Source of the DNA: Agrobacterium salinitolerans
Lineage (GTDB): Bacteria; Pseudomonadota; Alphaproteobacteria; Rhizobiales; Rhizobiaceae
Assembly: GCF_002008225.1 (NCBI RefSeq)
Contig: NZ_MRDH01000002.1
Coordinates: 282,187-346,186, forward strand
Reading direction: 5' to 3'
DNA length: 64,000 nucleotides
Part shown: positions 16,012-24,680 of the stretch, piece after piece
Position numbering within the stretch: position 1 is the stretch's first letter
Layout: the number at the start of each line of letters is the position of its first letter
Made by a program: the position numbers and the translations under genes
Notes under the pieces: model-generated
The model's database searches: none
What the model was told of the DNA's origin: nothing
What the model saw: the letters and a program-made list of their open reading frames with translations, nothing else

Positions 16012-17190
16012 ATGCTGAAAGATTTTTCCGTCCAGAGCCTGTTCATGGGCTGCCTCACCGCCTTTGTCGGTTTCGCCAGCTCCTTCGCCGTCGTGCTGCA
16101 GGGACTGAAAGCTGTCGGTGCGACGGATTTCGAGGCGGCGTCGGGGCTGATGGCGCTTTCGGTAGCAATGGGGCTTTGCGCCATTATCCTTTCCGCCGCC
16201 ACCCGGCTTCCCATCAGCATCGCCTGGTCGACGCCGGGCGCTGCGCTGCTTGCGACCACCGGCGTCATTGAGGGCGGCTTTCCGGCGGCCGTCGGCGGTT
16301 TCATCATCTGCGCCATCCTGATCATCATCGCGGGCCTATTCAGGCCGCTGGGAAAGGCTGTCGCCTCCATTCCTGCGCCGCTTGCCAACGCCATGCTCTC
16401 GGGCGTCATCATCGGCCTGTGTTTCGCGCCCATCAAGGCAATCGGTTTCAACCCGGCGCTTGGATTGCCCATCATCCTTGCCTGGATCGTGGTGGGAGCC
16501 TTCAAACGGCTGTTCGCTGTGCCCGCCGCTCTTGCCGCCTTCGTGCTGGTGATGATTTTCGGCGTCGACATTCCGGCGGGTGCGCTGGGCAGCGTGGCGC
16601 AATCGCTGACGCCGCCGATGGAGTGGGTAACGCCTGTCTTCAGTCTCCACGCGGTTGTTTCCATCGCGCTGCCGCTCTTCATCGTCACCATGGCCTCGCA
16701 GAATATTCCCGGTATCGCGGTGCTCAAGGTCAATCATTACAATCCGCAGCCCGGACCGCTTTTCGCCTCGACCGGCTTTTTCTCGCTGCTCTCTGCGCCG
16801 TTTGGCGGGCATGCGGTCAATCTCGCGGCGATTACGGCGGCCATGTGCGCGGGCGAGGACGCCCATCCCGATCCAACGCGGCGTTACTGGGCGGCGATCA
16901 TCGGCGGTGTCGGCTATATTATTTTCGGTCTTTTGGCGGGCGTGGTCACCGCCTTCGTGGCGCTGGCGCCGCCCATCCTCATCCAGGCGGTGGCGGGGCT
17001 GGCGCTGGTCGGCGCCTTTTCCGGCTCCGCAGTCGCAGCCTTCAGGGAGCCGGAAACCCGCGAGGCGGCGGCCATTACCTTTCTCATCACCGCATCCGGC
17101 CTTTCCTTCGGCGGCATTTCCGGGGCCTTCTGGGGCTTGATCGGCGGCGGGCTGATGATGGCGTTGCAGCGGGTGGTGAAGCGTGGTTAG
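16012..17190 (+). CDS. benE: Benzoate/H+ symporter family protein
   Basis: BenE family inner-membrane transporter of 392 residues with about twelve hydrophobic helices. The family features are FVGFASSFAVVLQGLKAVGA near the start, RLPISIAWSTPGAALLATTG, VTMASQNIPGIAVLKVNHY, and GGHAVNLAAITAAMCAGEDAH. BenE takes up benzoate by proton symport in aromatic degraders; no ben/cat genes are near, so the substrate is inferred only from the family. I chose ATG 16012 (MLKDFSVQSLFMG) because this matches the usual N-terminus; ATG 15961 would add a Cys-rich stretch. A good ribosome site is not evident for either. Confidence 0.9.
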   Translation: MLKDFSVQSLFMGCLTAFVGFASSFAVVLQGLKAVGATDFEAASGLMALSVAMGLCAIILSAATRLPISIAWSTPGAALLATTGVIEGGFPAAVGGFIICAILIIIAGLFRPLGKAVASIPAPLANAMLSGVIIGLCFAPIKAIGFNPALGLPIILAWIVVGAFKRLFAVPAALAAFVLVMIFGVDIPAGALGSVAQSLTPPMEWVTPVFSLHAVVSIALPLFIVTMASQNIPGIAVLKVNHYNPQPGPLFASTGFFSLLSAPFGGHAVNLAAITAAMCAGEDAHPDPTRRYWAAIIGGVGYIIFGLLAGVVTAFVALAPPILIQAVAGLALVGAFSGSAVAAFREPETREAAAITFLITASGLSFGGISGAFWGLIGGGLMMALQRVVKRG

Positions 17191-17226
17191 ATGGTGGAAA
17201 TGGTATAGTTTTTATATTATATTCCT

Positions 17227-17520
17227 ATGGTATTCGAATTTGATCCGATAAAGAGCGCTGGCAATAAAGACAAACACGGCATCGATTTTGTCGATGCACA
17301 GGCATTGTGGCACGATAAATTCGGTTTGACGGTTACAGCGCAGAATATTGGAGAAGAGCGGTTCGCCCTCATCGCACTTCTCGGGGAGAAGTTGTGGTTG
17401 GCTGTCCATACAGTGCGGGGTGGCCGTATTCGCATCATTTCCGTGCGACGTGTCCGAGAATTAGAGAGGTATCATTATGAAGACAATAAGCGCAGAAGAA
17501 TTCGACAGGATGGCCGATGA
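17227..17520 (+). CDS. brnT: BrnT-family toxin
   Basis: Toxin of a BrnT/BrnA type II toxin-antitoxin module, 97 residues, an RNase related to the RelE fold. It has the family start FEFDPIKSAGNKDKHGIDF (F-x-W/D-D-P-x-K-x-x-x-N-x-x-K-H-G-I/V-x-F) and the C-terminal RIRIISVRRVRELERYHYED, holding the expected catalytic basic residues and Tyr/His. The gene starts at ATG 17227 with no evident Shine-Dalgarno and an AT-rich promoter region just upstream (TATATTATATT-like). Its last 44 bases overlap the antitoxin gene in another frame. Confidence 0.92.
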   Translation: MVFEFDPIKSAGNKDKHGIDFVDAQALWHDKFGLTVTAQNIGEERFALIALLGEKLWLAVHTVRGGRIRIISVRRVRELERYHYEDNKRRRIRQDGR

Positions 17521-17719
17521 CGGCGAAGACATCAGCGAATATCTCGACTGGTCGACGGCGCGCCATCTGAACATCGAACCCAAGCGCGTGAACATCGATT
17601 TTCCGACGTGGGTCGTCAACGATCTCGACAACGAAGCACGTCGTCTCGGTGTGACCCGGCAATCGCTTGTCAAATTGTGGATCGCTGAAAGGCTGGAGAC
17701 TGGCCGTCAAGCAAAATAA
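17477..17719 (+). CDS. brnA: BrnA-family antitoxin
   Basis: Antitoxin of 80 residues, a ribbon-helix-helix DNA-binding protein that binds BrnT and autoregulates the operon. The N-terminus MKTISAEEFDRMADDGEDIS and the C-terminal RVNIDFPTWVVNDLDNEAR followed by RLGVTRQSLVKLWIAERLE are standard for BrnA. The ATG follows AGAGAGG. As in other brn modules the toxin gene comes first, and the antitoxin start lies 44 nt inside it, so the two are tightly coupled. Confidence 0.92.
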   Translation: MKTISAEEFDRMADDGEDISEYLDWSTARHLNIEPKRVNIDFPTWVVNDLDNEARRLGVTRQSLVKLWIAERLETGRQAK

Positions 17720-17776
17720 GCCTGCGCATCACAAGATCACTTGTCAGACCGCCAGCCGCTGTTTATACACATCGCC

Positions 17777-17896
17777 ATGAGCAACAGCATCGCAACCATT
17801 TTTGGCATGAGCGCGCAGATTTCTGCGAAGGCTTCGCCGTGCGGTGCACTCTCGCTTCTTAGCCTCGACCTTACACGCGGTTGCCGGGTCCAGTGA
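17777..17896 (+). CDS. Leucine-rich leader peptide of leuA (leuL)
   Basis: A 39-codon reading frame that ends 140 nt before leuA. Codons 25-32 read Leu-Ser-Leu-Leu-Ser-Leu-Asp-Leu (CTC TCG CTT CTT AGC CTC GAC CTT), five leucines in eight, after only non-Leu codons. The TGA stop forms the base of a hairpin at 17894-17940. This is the classic arrangement for ribosome-mediated attenuation of leucine biosynthesis: when leucyl-tRNA is scarce the ribosome stalls on these codons. An internal ATG at 17807 would give a 29-residue version. The ribosome binding site is weak, so the start is uncertain. Confidence 0.72.
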   Translation: MSNSIATIFGMSAQISAKASPCGALSLLSLDLTRGCRVQ

Positions 17897-17940
17897 GGAG
17901 CGCCCGGCGGCCGAAAGCCCGCTGGCGCAAACGCTCCTCA
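17894..17940 (+). promoter_or_regulatory. leuA attenuator hairpin
   Basis: TGAGGAGCG (17894-17902) pairs with CGCTCCTCA (17932-17940); inside, GCGCC pairs with GGCGC and GCGG with CCGC around an AAAG-type loop, and the outer and inner pairings share bases, so alternative folds are possible. The sequence TCTCATTTTAT follows at 17950-17958. A further small GGCCC-TGAA-GGGCC hairpin lies at 17970-17983. The leader stop codon is in the stem base, so a ribosome there would alter folding. Confidence 0.6.
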
Positions 17941-18036
17941 TCTCGAAATCTCATTTTATACTGGATTTAGGCCCTGAAGGGCCGCGCATCCGCCGATGGC
18001 GAAAGACGCCCGCGGACTGCGCAAGGAGGAAGCGAA

Positions 18037-19746
18037 ATGGACGGCAAGATCACCAATATTTCCAAGGGCATGGCTGACGCGAGCGTGAAGTATCGCCCTT
18101 ACCCGACCATCAATATCCCCGACCGGACATGGCCGGGTAAGACCATCGACAAGGCGCCGATCTGGTGTTCGGTGGACCTGCGCGACGGCAACCAGTCGCT
18201 GGTCAACCCCATGGGTCACGACCGCAAGGCACGCATGTTCAAGCTGCTGCTCGAAATGGGTTTCAAGGAAATCGAGATCGGTTTCCCTTCCGCCTCGCAG
18301 ACGGATTTCGATTTCGCCCGCTGGTGCGTGGAAGAGGGCAACGTGCCCGACGATGTCTCCCTGCAGGTGCTGGTGCAGTGCCGCCCGGAGCTGATTAGCC
18401 GCACGTTCGAGGCGTTGGAAGGCGCCAACAAGCCGATCATCCATTTCTACAATTCCACGTCGGAATTGCAGCGCCGCGTGGTGTTCGGCAAGGATGTGCA
18501 TGGCATCAAGCAGATCGCCGTCGATGCAGCCAAGATGATCACCGATATGGCGGCGAAGGCTGGCGGCGGTTATCGTTTCGAATATTCGCCCGAGAGCTTT
18601 ACCGGCACAGAGCTGGAAGTGGCGCTGGAAATCTGCAACGCCGTGGTCGAGGTGGTGAAGCCGACGGCGGACAACAAGCTGATCCTGAACCTGCCCTCGA
18701 CCGTCGAAATGGCGACGCCGAACATCTATGCCGACCAGATCGAATGGATGTGCCGCAATATCGACAACCGCGAAAACGTCATCATCTCGCTGCATCCGCA
18801 TAATGACCGTGGTACCGGCATTGCCGCGACCGAACTGGGTCTGATGGCGGGTGCGGATCGCGTCGAAGGCACGCTGTTCGGCAATGGCGAGCGCACCGGC
18901 AATGTCGACGTCGTGACGCTGGCGCTGAACATGTATACGCAGGGTGTGGATCCTGAGCTGGACTGCCGCGATATCGAGCGCATCAAGGATGTCTACGAAT
19001 ATTCCAACGAGATGACGATCCCGGAGCGCCACCCTTACGTGGGCGAACTGGTCTATACGGCCTTCTCCGGCTCGCATCAGGATGCGATCAACAAGGGCAT
19101 GAAAGCGATCAAGGTCGCCAACCACCCCGTTTGGGAAGTCCCCTATCTGCCGATCGATCCGAAGGATGTCGGCCGCTCCTATGAGGCGATCATTCGCATC
19201 AACTCACAATCCGGCAAGGGCGGCATCGCCTATATTCTCCAGCAGGATTACGGCATCAACCTGCCGCGCAATTTGCAGGTGGAGTTCCGTGAGGACATCC
19301 AGCGCATCACCGATGAAGAGGGTGTCGAGCTGCCCGCCAAGCGCATCTACGAGCGTTTTATCGAGCGCTACGTGACACAGCCGAATGCGCGCATCAAGTT
19401 CGTGGATCACCACACCTATCCGGCCGGCGATTTCAAGGGCGTGCGCATCGTCGCCGCCGAGATCACCGACAATGGCGAGGTGAAGCGCATCGAGGGCAAG
19501 GGAACGGGTCCGATCGACGGGTTCATCAATGCGCTGTCGGTTTATCTCGGGGTTGATCTGTCGGTGAACGATTATTCGGAGCATTCACTGCAGCATGGCT
19601 CGAATGCTTCGGCCATCGCCTATGTCGAGATGGAGCATCCGGGTGGTAAGTTGTTCGGCGCGGGGATCAACACGAATATCGTGGCGGCTTCGCTGGAGGC
19701 AATCGTTTCGGCGGCCAACCGGGTGTTGGAAGAGCGGGCGAAGTGA
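18037..19746 (+). CDS. leuA: 2-isopropylmalate synthase (class II)
   Basis: First committed step of leucine biosynthesis: condenses 2-ketoisovalerate and acetyl-CoA. The 569-residue length and N-terminal YPTINIPDRTWP mark the class II (LeuA2) type. The catalytic HMGL-like domain has SVDLRDGNQSL (about 45-55; the DRxQ-type motif that binds substrate and metal), LHPHNDRGTG (about 249-258, metal His), and NGERTGNVD; a linker follows and then a C-terminal regulatory LeuA-dimer domain (about 430-569) which senses leucine. The ATG follows AAGGAGG. Regulation is likely twofold: feedback inhibition and attenuation through the leader upstream. The gene is transcribed alone. Confidence 0.97.
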   Translation: MDGKITNISKGMADASVKYRPYPTINIPDRTWPGKTIDKAPIWCSVDLRDGNQSLVNPMGHDRKARMFKLLLEMGFKEIEIGFPSASQTDFDFARWCVEEGNVPDDVSLQVLVQCRPELISRTFEALEGANKPIIHFYNSTSELQRRVVFGKDVHGIKQIAVDAAKMITDMAAKAGGGYRFEYSPESFTGTELEVALEICNAVVEVVKPTADNKLILNLPSTVEMATPNIYADQIEWMCRNIDNRENVIISLHPHNDRGTGIAATELGLMAGADRVEGTLFGNGERTGNVDVVTLALNMYTQGVDPELDCRDIERIKDVYEYSNEMTIPERHPYVGELVYTAFSGSHQDAINKGMKAIKVANHPVWEVPYLPIDPKDVGRSYEAIIRINSQSGKGGIAYILQQDYGINLPRNLQVEFREDIQRITDEEGVELPAKRIYERFIERYVTQPNARIKFVDHHTYPAGDFKGVRIVAAEITDNGEVKRIEGKGTGPIDGFINALSVYLGVDLSVNDYSEHSLQHGSNASAIAYVEMEHPGGKLFGAGINTNIVAASLEAIVSAANRVLEERAK

Positions 19747-19754
19747 GCTTGCTT

Positions 19755-19784
19755 GGAGGGTGGGTTTACCCCCACCTTCCGTCG
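19755..19784 (+). terminator. Terminator-like hairpin after leuA
   Basis: GGAGGGTGGG (19755-19764) pairs with CCCACCTTCC (19771-19780), including one G-U, loop TTTACC. No proper T-run follows. It is between leuA and a convergent phosphoesterase gene. Confidence 0.5.
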
Positions 19785-19786
19785 CT

Positions 19787-20752
19787 TTACTCCTCCGGAC
19801 TCTGCTCCGCAGGACGCGAAAAGCCCAGCGGCCTACCATTTTCATAAAACACCCTGATATCCTCAAGCGCCACACCCGTGCCGGCCTCGTTGAGGCTATG
19901 CCGTTCGCAGGCAACGTTCCAGGTGCCGGGACCGCCGGAAATGTTGAAGAGATTATAGGCCGCCCGCGGTTTTTCCCCGCCCGGCCCCTGGCTCGCGGAG
20001 GAAATGCCGACGACGGGGATATGGTCCAGCCCGTGATGCGTATTCAGCCAGTAAACCGTGTTCAAATGGGTATGCCCATGCAACACCAGCTCCGCACCGC
20101 CGACGCCCAGTGCTGCTGCAAAACGGCGAACGCCGAACATGCGCTTGTGGGCGGCAGTGGCACCCCGGATCGGCGGATGATGGATCATCACCACGCGGAA
20201 CAAGCCCTGTTCACCGGCTTTTTTTAAGAGTTCCGCCGTGGCGCGGGCCTGCCGGTTACCGAAATATCCCGTTGCGGAGAAGGGCGGTGTGGCAATGGAG
20301 GTGGAGCAGCCAATCAGTGCGACGGGGCCGCGCACGCGCATATAGGGGAAAATCTTGCGGTCATCATCCCATTCCGCAGGGTCGCCATCACCGCGCACGT
20401 AAGGATACCAGGCCTGCATGGCCTTGTCGTGCGCGCCGGACACATAGGCGTCGTGATTACCGGGAACGACGGAGGTCCTTTCGGGATCGCCCACTTCCTC
20501 CAGCCAATCGGCGGCGGCGCGGATTTCGATGCCGGTCGCAAGATTGACGAGATCGCCGGTGATAGCCAGATGATCCGGCGATTTTGTCTCGAGATCGTCG
20601 AGCAGCTTTTCAAGCGTATCGGTGAAGAGATGCTTGCGGCGGTTGCGATGCCAGTTGACGAAACCGGTGATCCGTTTCGATGCAAGTTCCCGGAAAGTGA
20701 GTTTCGGCAAAGGCCCCAAATGGACGTCTGAAATATGCGCAAGTTTGAACAT
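19787..20752 (-). CDS. Calcineurin-like metallophosphoesterase
   Basis: A 321-residue phosphoesterase with all five motifs of the two-metal site: DVH (residues 9-11), GDLVN (about 66-70), GNHD (about 97-100), HHPP (about 188) and GHTH (about 226-229). Related cytosolic enzymes are UDP-2,3-diacylglucosamine pyrophosphatase-like, 3',5'-cyclic nucleotide phosphodiesterases and others, so the substrate is open. No signal peptide is present. It is divergent from a NUDIX gene 67 bp away. Confidence 0.92.
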   Translation of the reverse strand: MFKLAHISDVHLGPLPKLTFRELASKRITGFVNWHRNRRKHLFTDTLEKLLDDLETKSPDHLAITGDLVNLATGIEIRAAADWLEEVGDPERTSVVPGNHDAYVSGAHDKAMQAWYPYVRGDGDPAEWDDDRKIFPYMRVRGPVALIGCSTSIATPPFSATGYFGNRQARATAELLKKAGEQGLFRVVMIHHPPIRGATAAHKRMFGVRRFAAALGVGGAELVLHGHTHLNTVYWLNTHHGLDHIPVVGISSASQGPGGEKPRAAYNLFNISGGPGTWNVACERHSLNEAGTGVALEDIRVFYENGRPLGFSRPAEQSPEE

Positions 20753-20818
20753 GGCGGGAGAGATAACCTATGATATGCCACACGTCCAACAAAAGCCTGC
20801 CGACGGGGAGAAACCAGA

Positions 20819-21310
20819 GTGAGTGATGAGACAATGCGGCGGGACGCCCGCCCGTTCCACACGCGCCTGCTGATCCGCATTCTGCATTTCGTTTTCCTGT
20901 TCACGCGCGGTGCAACCCTTGGCGTGCGCGCCGCTTGCTACGATGAACAGGGCAGGATTTTTCTCGTGCGGCACACCTATCTGCCCGGCTGGTATCTGCC
21001 GGGCGGCGGGGTGGAACGCGGCGAAACCCTGCTCGCGGCATTACACAAGGAAATTCGCGAGGAAGGCAATCTTGAGGCTTCCTCGAAGCCGGAGCTTTTG
21101 CATGTCTATCTCAATCTGGAAGGCAGTAACCGCGATCATGTGGCGCTCTACCGGCTTCAGGTCACCCAGACCACGCCGAAAAAACCGGATCATGAAATCA
21201 CCGAAAGCGGTTTTTTCGATCTCTCAGACCTGCCGGAAAATGTGACGCCCGCCACCCGCCGCCGCCTTGCCGAACTTTCCGGCAAAGCGGCGATTGCCGA
21301 TCACTGGTAA
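20819..21310 (+). CDS. NUDIX hydrolase
   Basis: A 163-residue NUDIX hydrolase cleaving a nucleoside diphosphate linked to some moiety X. The NUDIX box is GGVERGETLLAALHKEIREEGNL (about 61-83) with the expected Glu/Glu metal ligands (IREEG; the usual Arg of REUXEE is Lys-Glu-Ile-Arg-Glu-Glu here). A hydrophobic stretch before it (LLIRILHFVFLFTRGATLGV, 17-36) might pack against the membrane or be part of the fold. The start is GTG at 20819, behind GGGGAG; it reads VSDETMRRD. It faces away from the metallophosphoesterase. Confidence 0.9.
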   Translation: MSDETMRRDARPFHTRLLIRILHFVFLFTRGATLGVRAACYDEQGRIFLVRHTYLPGWYLPGGGVERGETLLAALHKEIREEGNLEASSKPELLHVYLNLEGSNRDHVALYRLQVTQTTPKKPDHEITESGFFDLSDLPENVTPATRRRLAELSGKAAIADHW

Positions 21311-21325
21311 CGGCTATCGCTTCCG

Positions 21326-22318
21326 TCAGGCAAGGGCCTCGCGGCCATGGGCCATGGTCAGGTCCAGTTCCGGGCCAACGGGCACGATGCCGGTCGGATT
21401 GATGGTGCGGTGGCTGCGGTAATAATGTTCCTTGATGTGGCGCATATCGACCGTTTCAGGTACGCCCGGCGTCTGGTAGAGATCGCGCAGATAAGCCGTC
21501 AGGTGCGGATAGTCGTGGATGCGGCGGATGTTGCACTTGAAATGGCCGACATAGACAGGATCGAACCGCACCAGCGTGGTGAATAGCCGCCAGTCCGCTT
21601 CCGTCTGCTCCGCGCCGAACAGGAAACGTCGATCCTTCAGGCGGTCCTCCAGCATATCCAGCGTTTCGAATACCTTTACGGCGTTCTGCTGGTAGGCATC
21701 CTGCGTGGTGGCGAAACCGGCTTTGTAAACACCGTTATTGACGGTGTCGTAGATTACCTCGTTCAGTGCGTCGATTTCCGAGCGCAGTGCTTCAGGATAA
21801 TAATCGGCCTGCGAGCCGGTGAGATCGTTGAAGGCCACGTTGAACATGCGGATGATTTCCGCCGATTCATTGGAGACGATGGTGCCGCGTTTTTTATCCC
21901 ACAGCACTGGCACGGTGACACGCCCCGAATATTTGGGGTCTGCTTTGGTGTAGACCTGCCAGAGCGCCGAGGAGCCGAAGAGGTGATCCTCGGTCGCGCC
22001 CGGTGTGCGCTCGCCCTCAGGCTTGAATTCCCAGCCGTTTTCCAGCATCAGCGGATCGACGACGGAGACGGAAATCAGGTCTTCCAGCTTCTTCAGCTTG
22101 CGGAAGATCAGGGTGCGGTGCGCCCAGGGGCAGGCGAGGGAGACGTAGAGGTGGTAACGGTCCTTCCCCGCCTCGAACCCGCCTTCTCCGGAAGGGCCGG
22201 GTGCGCCGTCCGCTGTAATCCAGTTGCGGAATTGCGAGGCACTGCGCTTAAAGTGCCCCTTGGTTTCCTTGGTGTCGTACCAGACGTCTTTCCATACGCC
22301 TTCCACGAGCATACCCAT
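21326..22318 (-). CDS. Glutathionyl-hydroquinone reductase (Xi-class glutathione transferase)
   Basis: A 330-residue Xi-class glutathione S-transferase of the YqjG/ECM4 type, which reduces glutathionyl-hydroquinones. The catalytic Cys is Cys63 in SLACPWAHRT; the family signature NNGVYKAGFATTQDAYQ lies in the C-terminal helical domain, followed by GHFKCNIRRIHDYPHLTAYLRDL. The ATG at 22318 (MGMLVEGVWKDVWYDT) has AAGGAG upstream; the frame could extend further but lacks conservation. It is alone in its unit, convergent with the NUDIX gene. Confidence 0.95.
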   Translation of the reverse strand: MGMLVEGVWKDVWYDTKETKGHFKRSASQFRNWITADGAPGPSGEGGFEAGKDRYHLYVSLACPWAHRTLIFRKLKKLEDLISVSVVDPLMLENGWEFKPEGERTPGATEDHLFGSSALWQVYTKADPKYSGRVTVPVLWDKKRGTIVSNESAEIIRMFNVAFNDLTGSQADYYPEALRSEIDALNEVIYDTVNNGVYKAGFATTQDAYQQNAVKVFETLDMLEDRLKDRRFLFGAEQTEADWRLFTTLVRFDPVYVGHFKCNIRRIHDYPHLTAYLRDLYQTPGVPETVDMRHIKEHYYRSHRTINPTGIVPVGPELDLTMAHGREALA

Positions 22319-22613
22319 GATGATCTCCTTGGTTGTTTCCTTGTGGCCGATCCTACCCGTTTCACGGTCAGGCGCGAACCCGCCAGGTACTGAACAATGC
22401 GTTTCCGCCTCGCATAGCGGGAATGGCACGGCGTAGCGATTTGTTCTGGACGGGCCGTTATTTTCCTGATAATTGCGATTTTCACAATTCTGAGGAAATT
22501 TTTGATTATGATCGAACCACGGATGCTCCGACGACGCTGACGCTCCTGAACGCCCTTACCGGCGCAGCCGTCATCTATTGTCGCATCCGTATTCTGGAAG
22601 TTTCGGTCTCTTC

Positions 22614-23183
22614 ATGTCCAAGCACGATCTTGTCTACCTCACCGAGGACGCGTCGCACGACGCCATCATCGACGTCATCAACGAAGAAGCATTCGGTCCC
22701 GGCCGGCATACCCGTGCGGCCGCGCGCATCCGCGAGCAGGGGCCGCATGACCGGTCGCTGTCCTTCGTCTGCGCCGATGATGGCGAGACGATCGCTTCGG
22801 TGCGCATGACGCCGGTTCTGGCCGGCGGGGTGAAGGGCCATATGCTCGGGCCCCTTGCCGTTCGGCCCTCGCACAAGAACAAGGGCATCGGCCGGGAACT
22901 CGTCCGGATCGCCATTGCCGCCGCCCGGCGCAACGGCTCGGAAGCCGTGATCCTGATTGGCGATCCGCCCTATTACATGCCGCTCGGTTTCGAGAAGGTC
23001 GCTTATGCGGCGCTCGATTTTCCGGGTCCGGTGGACCCGAGCCGGGTGCTGGTGGTGCCAATTGGAGACGACGTGCATCAGCGGCTGAAGGGCAAGATCG
23101 GCTGGCGCAATTGCCAGGCCGTCATGCCGGCCGCCATGGCGGCAGATGAGGGTTTTGAGGAGCCGCTCAGGGTTTACGGCTGA
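22614..23183 (+). CDS. GNAT-family N-acetyltransferase
   Basis: A 189-residue acetyl-CoA-dependent acyltransferase. The acetyl-CoA loop is LAVRPSHKNKGIGRELVR (about 82-99; R/Q-x-x-G-x-G/A), followed by the GNAT strand-5/helix-4 region VILIGDPPYYMPLGFEKVAY. The type resembles YhbS-like transferases, substrate unknown. The ATG 22614 is taken as start; a weak ribosome site. An NTG-started extension from 22578 would overlap nothing but is not conserved-like. Confidence 0.88.
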   Translation: MSKHDLVYLTEDASHDAIIDVINEEAFGPGRHTRAAARIREQGPHDRSLSFVCADDGETIASVRMTPVLAGGVKGHMLGPLAVRPSHKNKGIGRELVRIAIAAARRNGSEAVILIGDPPYYMPLGFEKVAYAALDFPGPVDPSRVLVVPIGDDVHQRLKGKIGWRNCQAVMPAAMAADEGFEEPLRVYG

Positions 23184-23307
23184 GGGGTTCGCCTATCGTT
23201 GCGGCGTGTATTTCGTTCCAACCGTGCAAACCCTCCACAGAATTCAATTCCGTTTCCTTCCCCTATACGATAGCAAGTCAAAGTCGATTTCTGCAAAGGG
23301 GCGGGGC

Positions 23308-24621
23308 ATGACGGCTATCACCATGAACGATGCGCTGGAGCGCGCGGGCGCAGGCGCCTATCAGCGGCGGCTGATGGGCATATTCGGCCTCGTCTGGGCC
23401 GCGGATGCCATGCAGGTTCTCGCCGTCGGCTTCACCGCCGCCTCGATTGCCGCAACCTTCGGGCTGACGGTGCCGCAGGCGCTGCAGACCGGCACGGCGT
23501 TCTTTTTCGGCATGCTGCTTGGTGCTGCCGGCTTCGGGCGGCTGGCGGATCGTTACGGGCGTCGCCGTGTGCTGATCGTCACCGTGGCCTGCGATGCGCT
23601 GTTCGGTGTGCTTTCGGTGTTCGCTCCTGATTTTACCATCCTGCTTGTTCTGCGCTTTCTCACCGGTGCCGCCGTGGGCGGCACGCTGCCGGTGGATTAT
23701 GCGATGATGGCCGAGTTCCTGCCCGCCAAAAATCGTGGCCGCTGGCTGGTCTTTCTGGAGGGTTTCTGGGCTGTCGGCACGCTGATCGTGGCGCTGGCGG
23801 CCTGGGGCGCGAGCCTTGCCGGCGTCGCCGATGCCTGGCGTTACATTTTTGCCGTGACGGCGTTCCCGGCCGTTCTGGGTCTGGGCTTACGTTTTCTGGT
23901 GCCGGAATCGCCACTTTACCTGCTGCGCAGCGGGCGATTGGAGGAAGCCAAGGCCGTCGTCAACCGCATGCTGGTGACGAATGGGCGCGCGCCGCTCGAT
24001 GCCGGGACGGCGCTTTTCCAGTCTGATGTGGCTAAGGGCCAGGGGATATTTTCACCGGCGCTCAGGCAGCGCAGCCTCATGATCCTTGCGATCTGGTTCC
24101 TCGTCTCTGTTTCCTATTACGGCGTCTTCACCTGGATGCCGGCGAAACTGGCGGGCGACGGTTTCGGTTTCGTGCGCGGTTACGGGTTTCTGGTGCTGGT
24201 GGCGCTGGCGCAGATCCCCGGTTATGCGCTTGCCGCTTATGGCGTTGAAAAATGGGGTCGCAAGCCGACGCTGATCGGTTTTTGCCTGCTCTCGGCGCTC
24301 GGTTGCCTGCTGTTCACACTCGCGGTCGGCGGCGTCATGATTGCCGCTTCGCTGCTGATCATGAGTTTTGCCCTTCTCGGCACCTGGGGCGCGCTCTACG
24401 CCTTTACGCCGGAGCTTTACCCGACCGAATCGCGCGCAACCGGCATGGGGGCTGCGGGCGCCATGGCAAGGCTGGGCGGCCTGCTGGCGCCGTCTCTGCT
24501 TGGCTATGCCATAGCGCAGGGTTTTGGCGTCGCAATCGGCATTTTCGCCGGTCTGCTGGTGCTTGCCGCCATTGCCGCGACGATGATCAATGCGGAAACG
24601 CGGCAGGTGGCGCTGACCTGA
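23308..24621 (+). CDS. MFS transporter (sugar-porter/aromatic-acid type)
   Basis: Major facilitator superfamily protein of 437 residues with 12 predicted helices. Loop 2-3 carries the family motif GRLADRYGRRRVL (about 80-92) and the matching C-terminal loop contains GVEKWGRKP; LRFLTGAAVGGTLPVDYAMMAEFLP is typical of the sugar-porter and metabolite/H+ symporter groups (NiaP-like proteins have a similar stretch). Substrate unknown. Start ATG 23308 follows GGGGCGGGG; the frame extends back but is not membrane-like. Confidence 0.9.
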   Translation: MTAITMNDALERAGAGAYQRRLMGIFGLVWAADAMQVLAVGFTAASIAATFGLTVPQALQTGTAFFFGMLLGAAGFGRLADRYGRRRVLIVTVACDALFGVLSVFAPDFTILLVLRFLTGAAVGGTLPVDYAMMAEFLPAKNRGRWLVFLEGFWAVGTLIVALAAWGASLAGVADAWRYIFAVTAFPAVLGLGLRFLVPESPLYLLRSGRLEEAKAVVNRMLVTNGRAPLDAGTALFQSDVAKGQGIFSPALRQRSLMILAIWFLVSVSYYGVFTWMPAKLAGDGFGFVRGYGFLVLVALAQIPGYALAAYGVEKWGRKPTLIGFCLLSALGCLLFTLAVGGVMIAASLLIMSFALLGTWGALYAFTPELYPTESRATGMGAAGAMARLGGLLAPSLLGYAIAQGFGVAIGIFAGLLVLAAIAATMINAETRQVALT

Positions 24622-24640
24622 CGCGTCGTTCCCGCGCAAA

Positions 24641-24672
24641 GGCCTGACCCGTTGAGGATCAGGCCAGGCTGT
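24641..24672 (+). terminator. Hairpin between convergent MFS and MBL genes
   Basis: GGCCTGA/TCAGGCC (24641-24647 and 24659-24665) with an inner CC/GG pair, then AGGCTGTTT. Weak T-run; may work in either direction. Confidence 0.45.
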
Positions 24673-24680
24673 TTCGCCCC

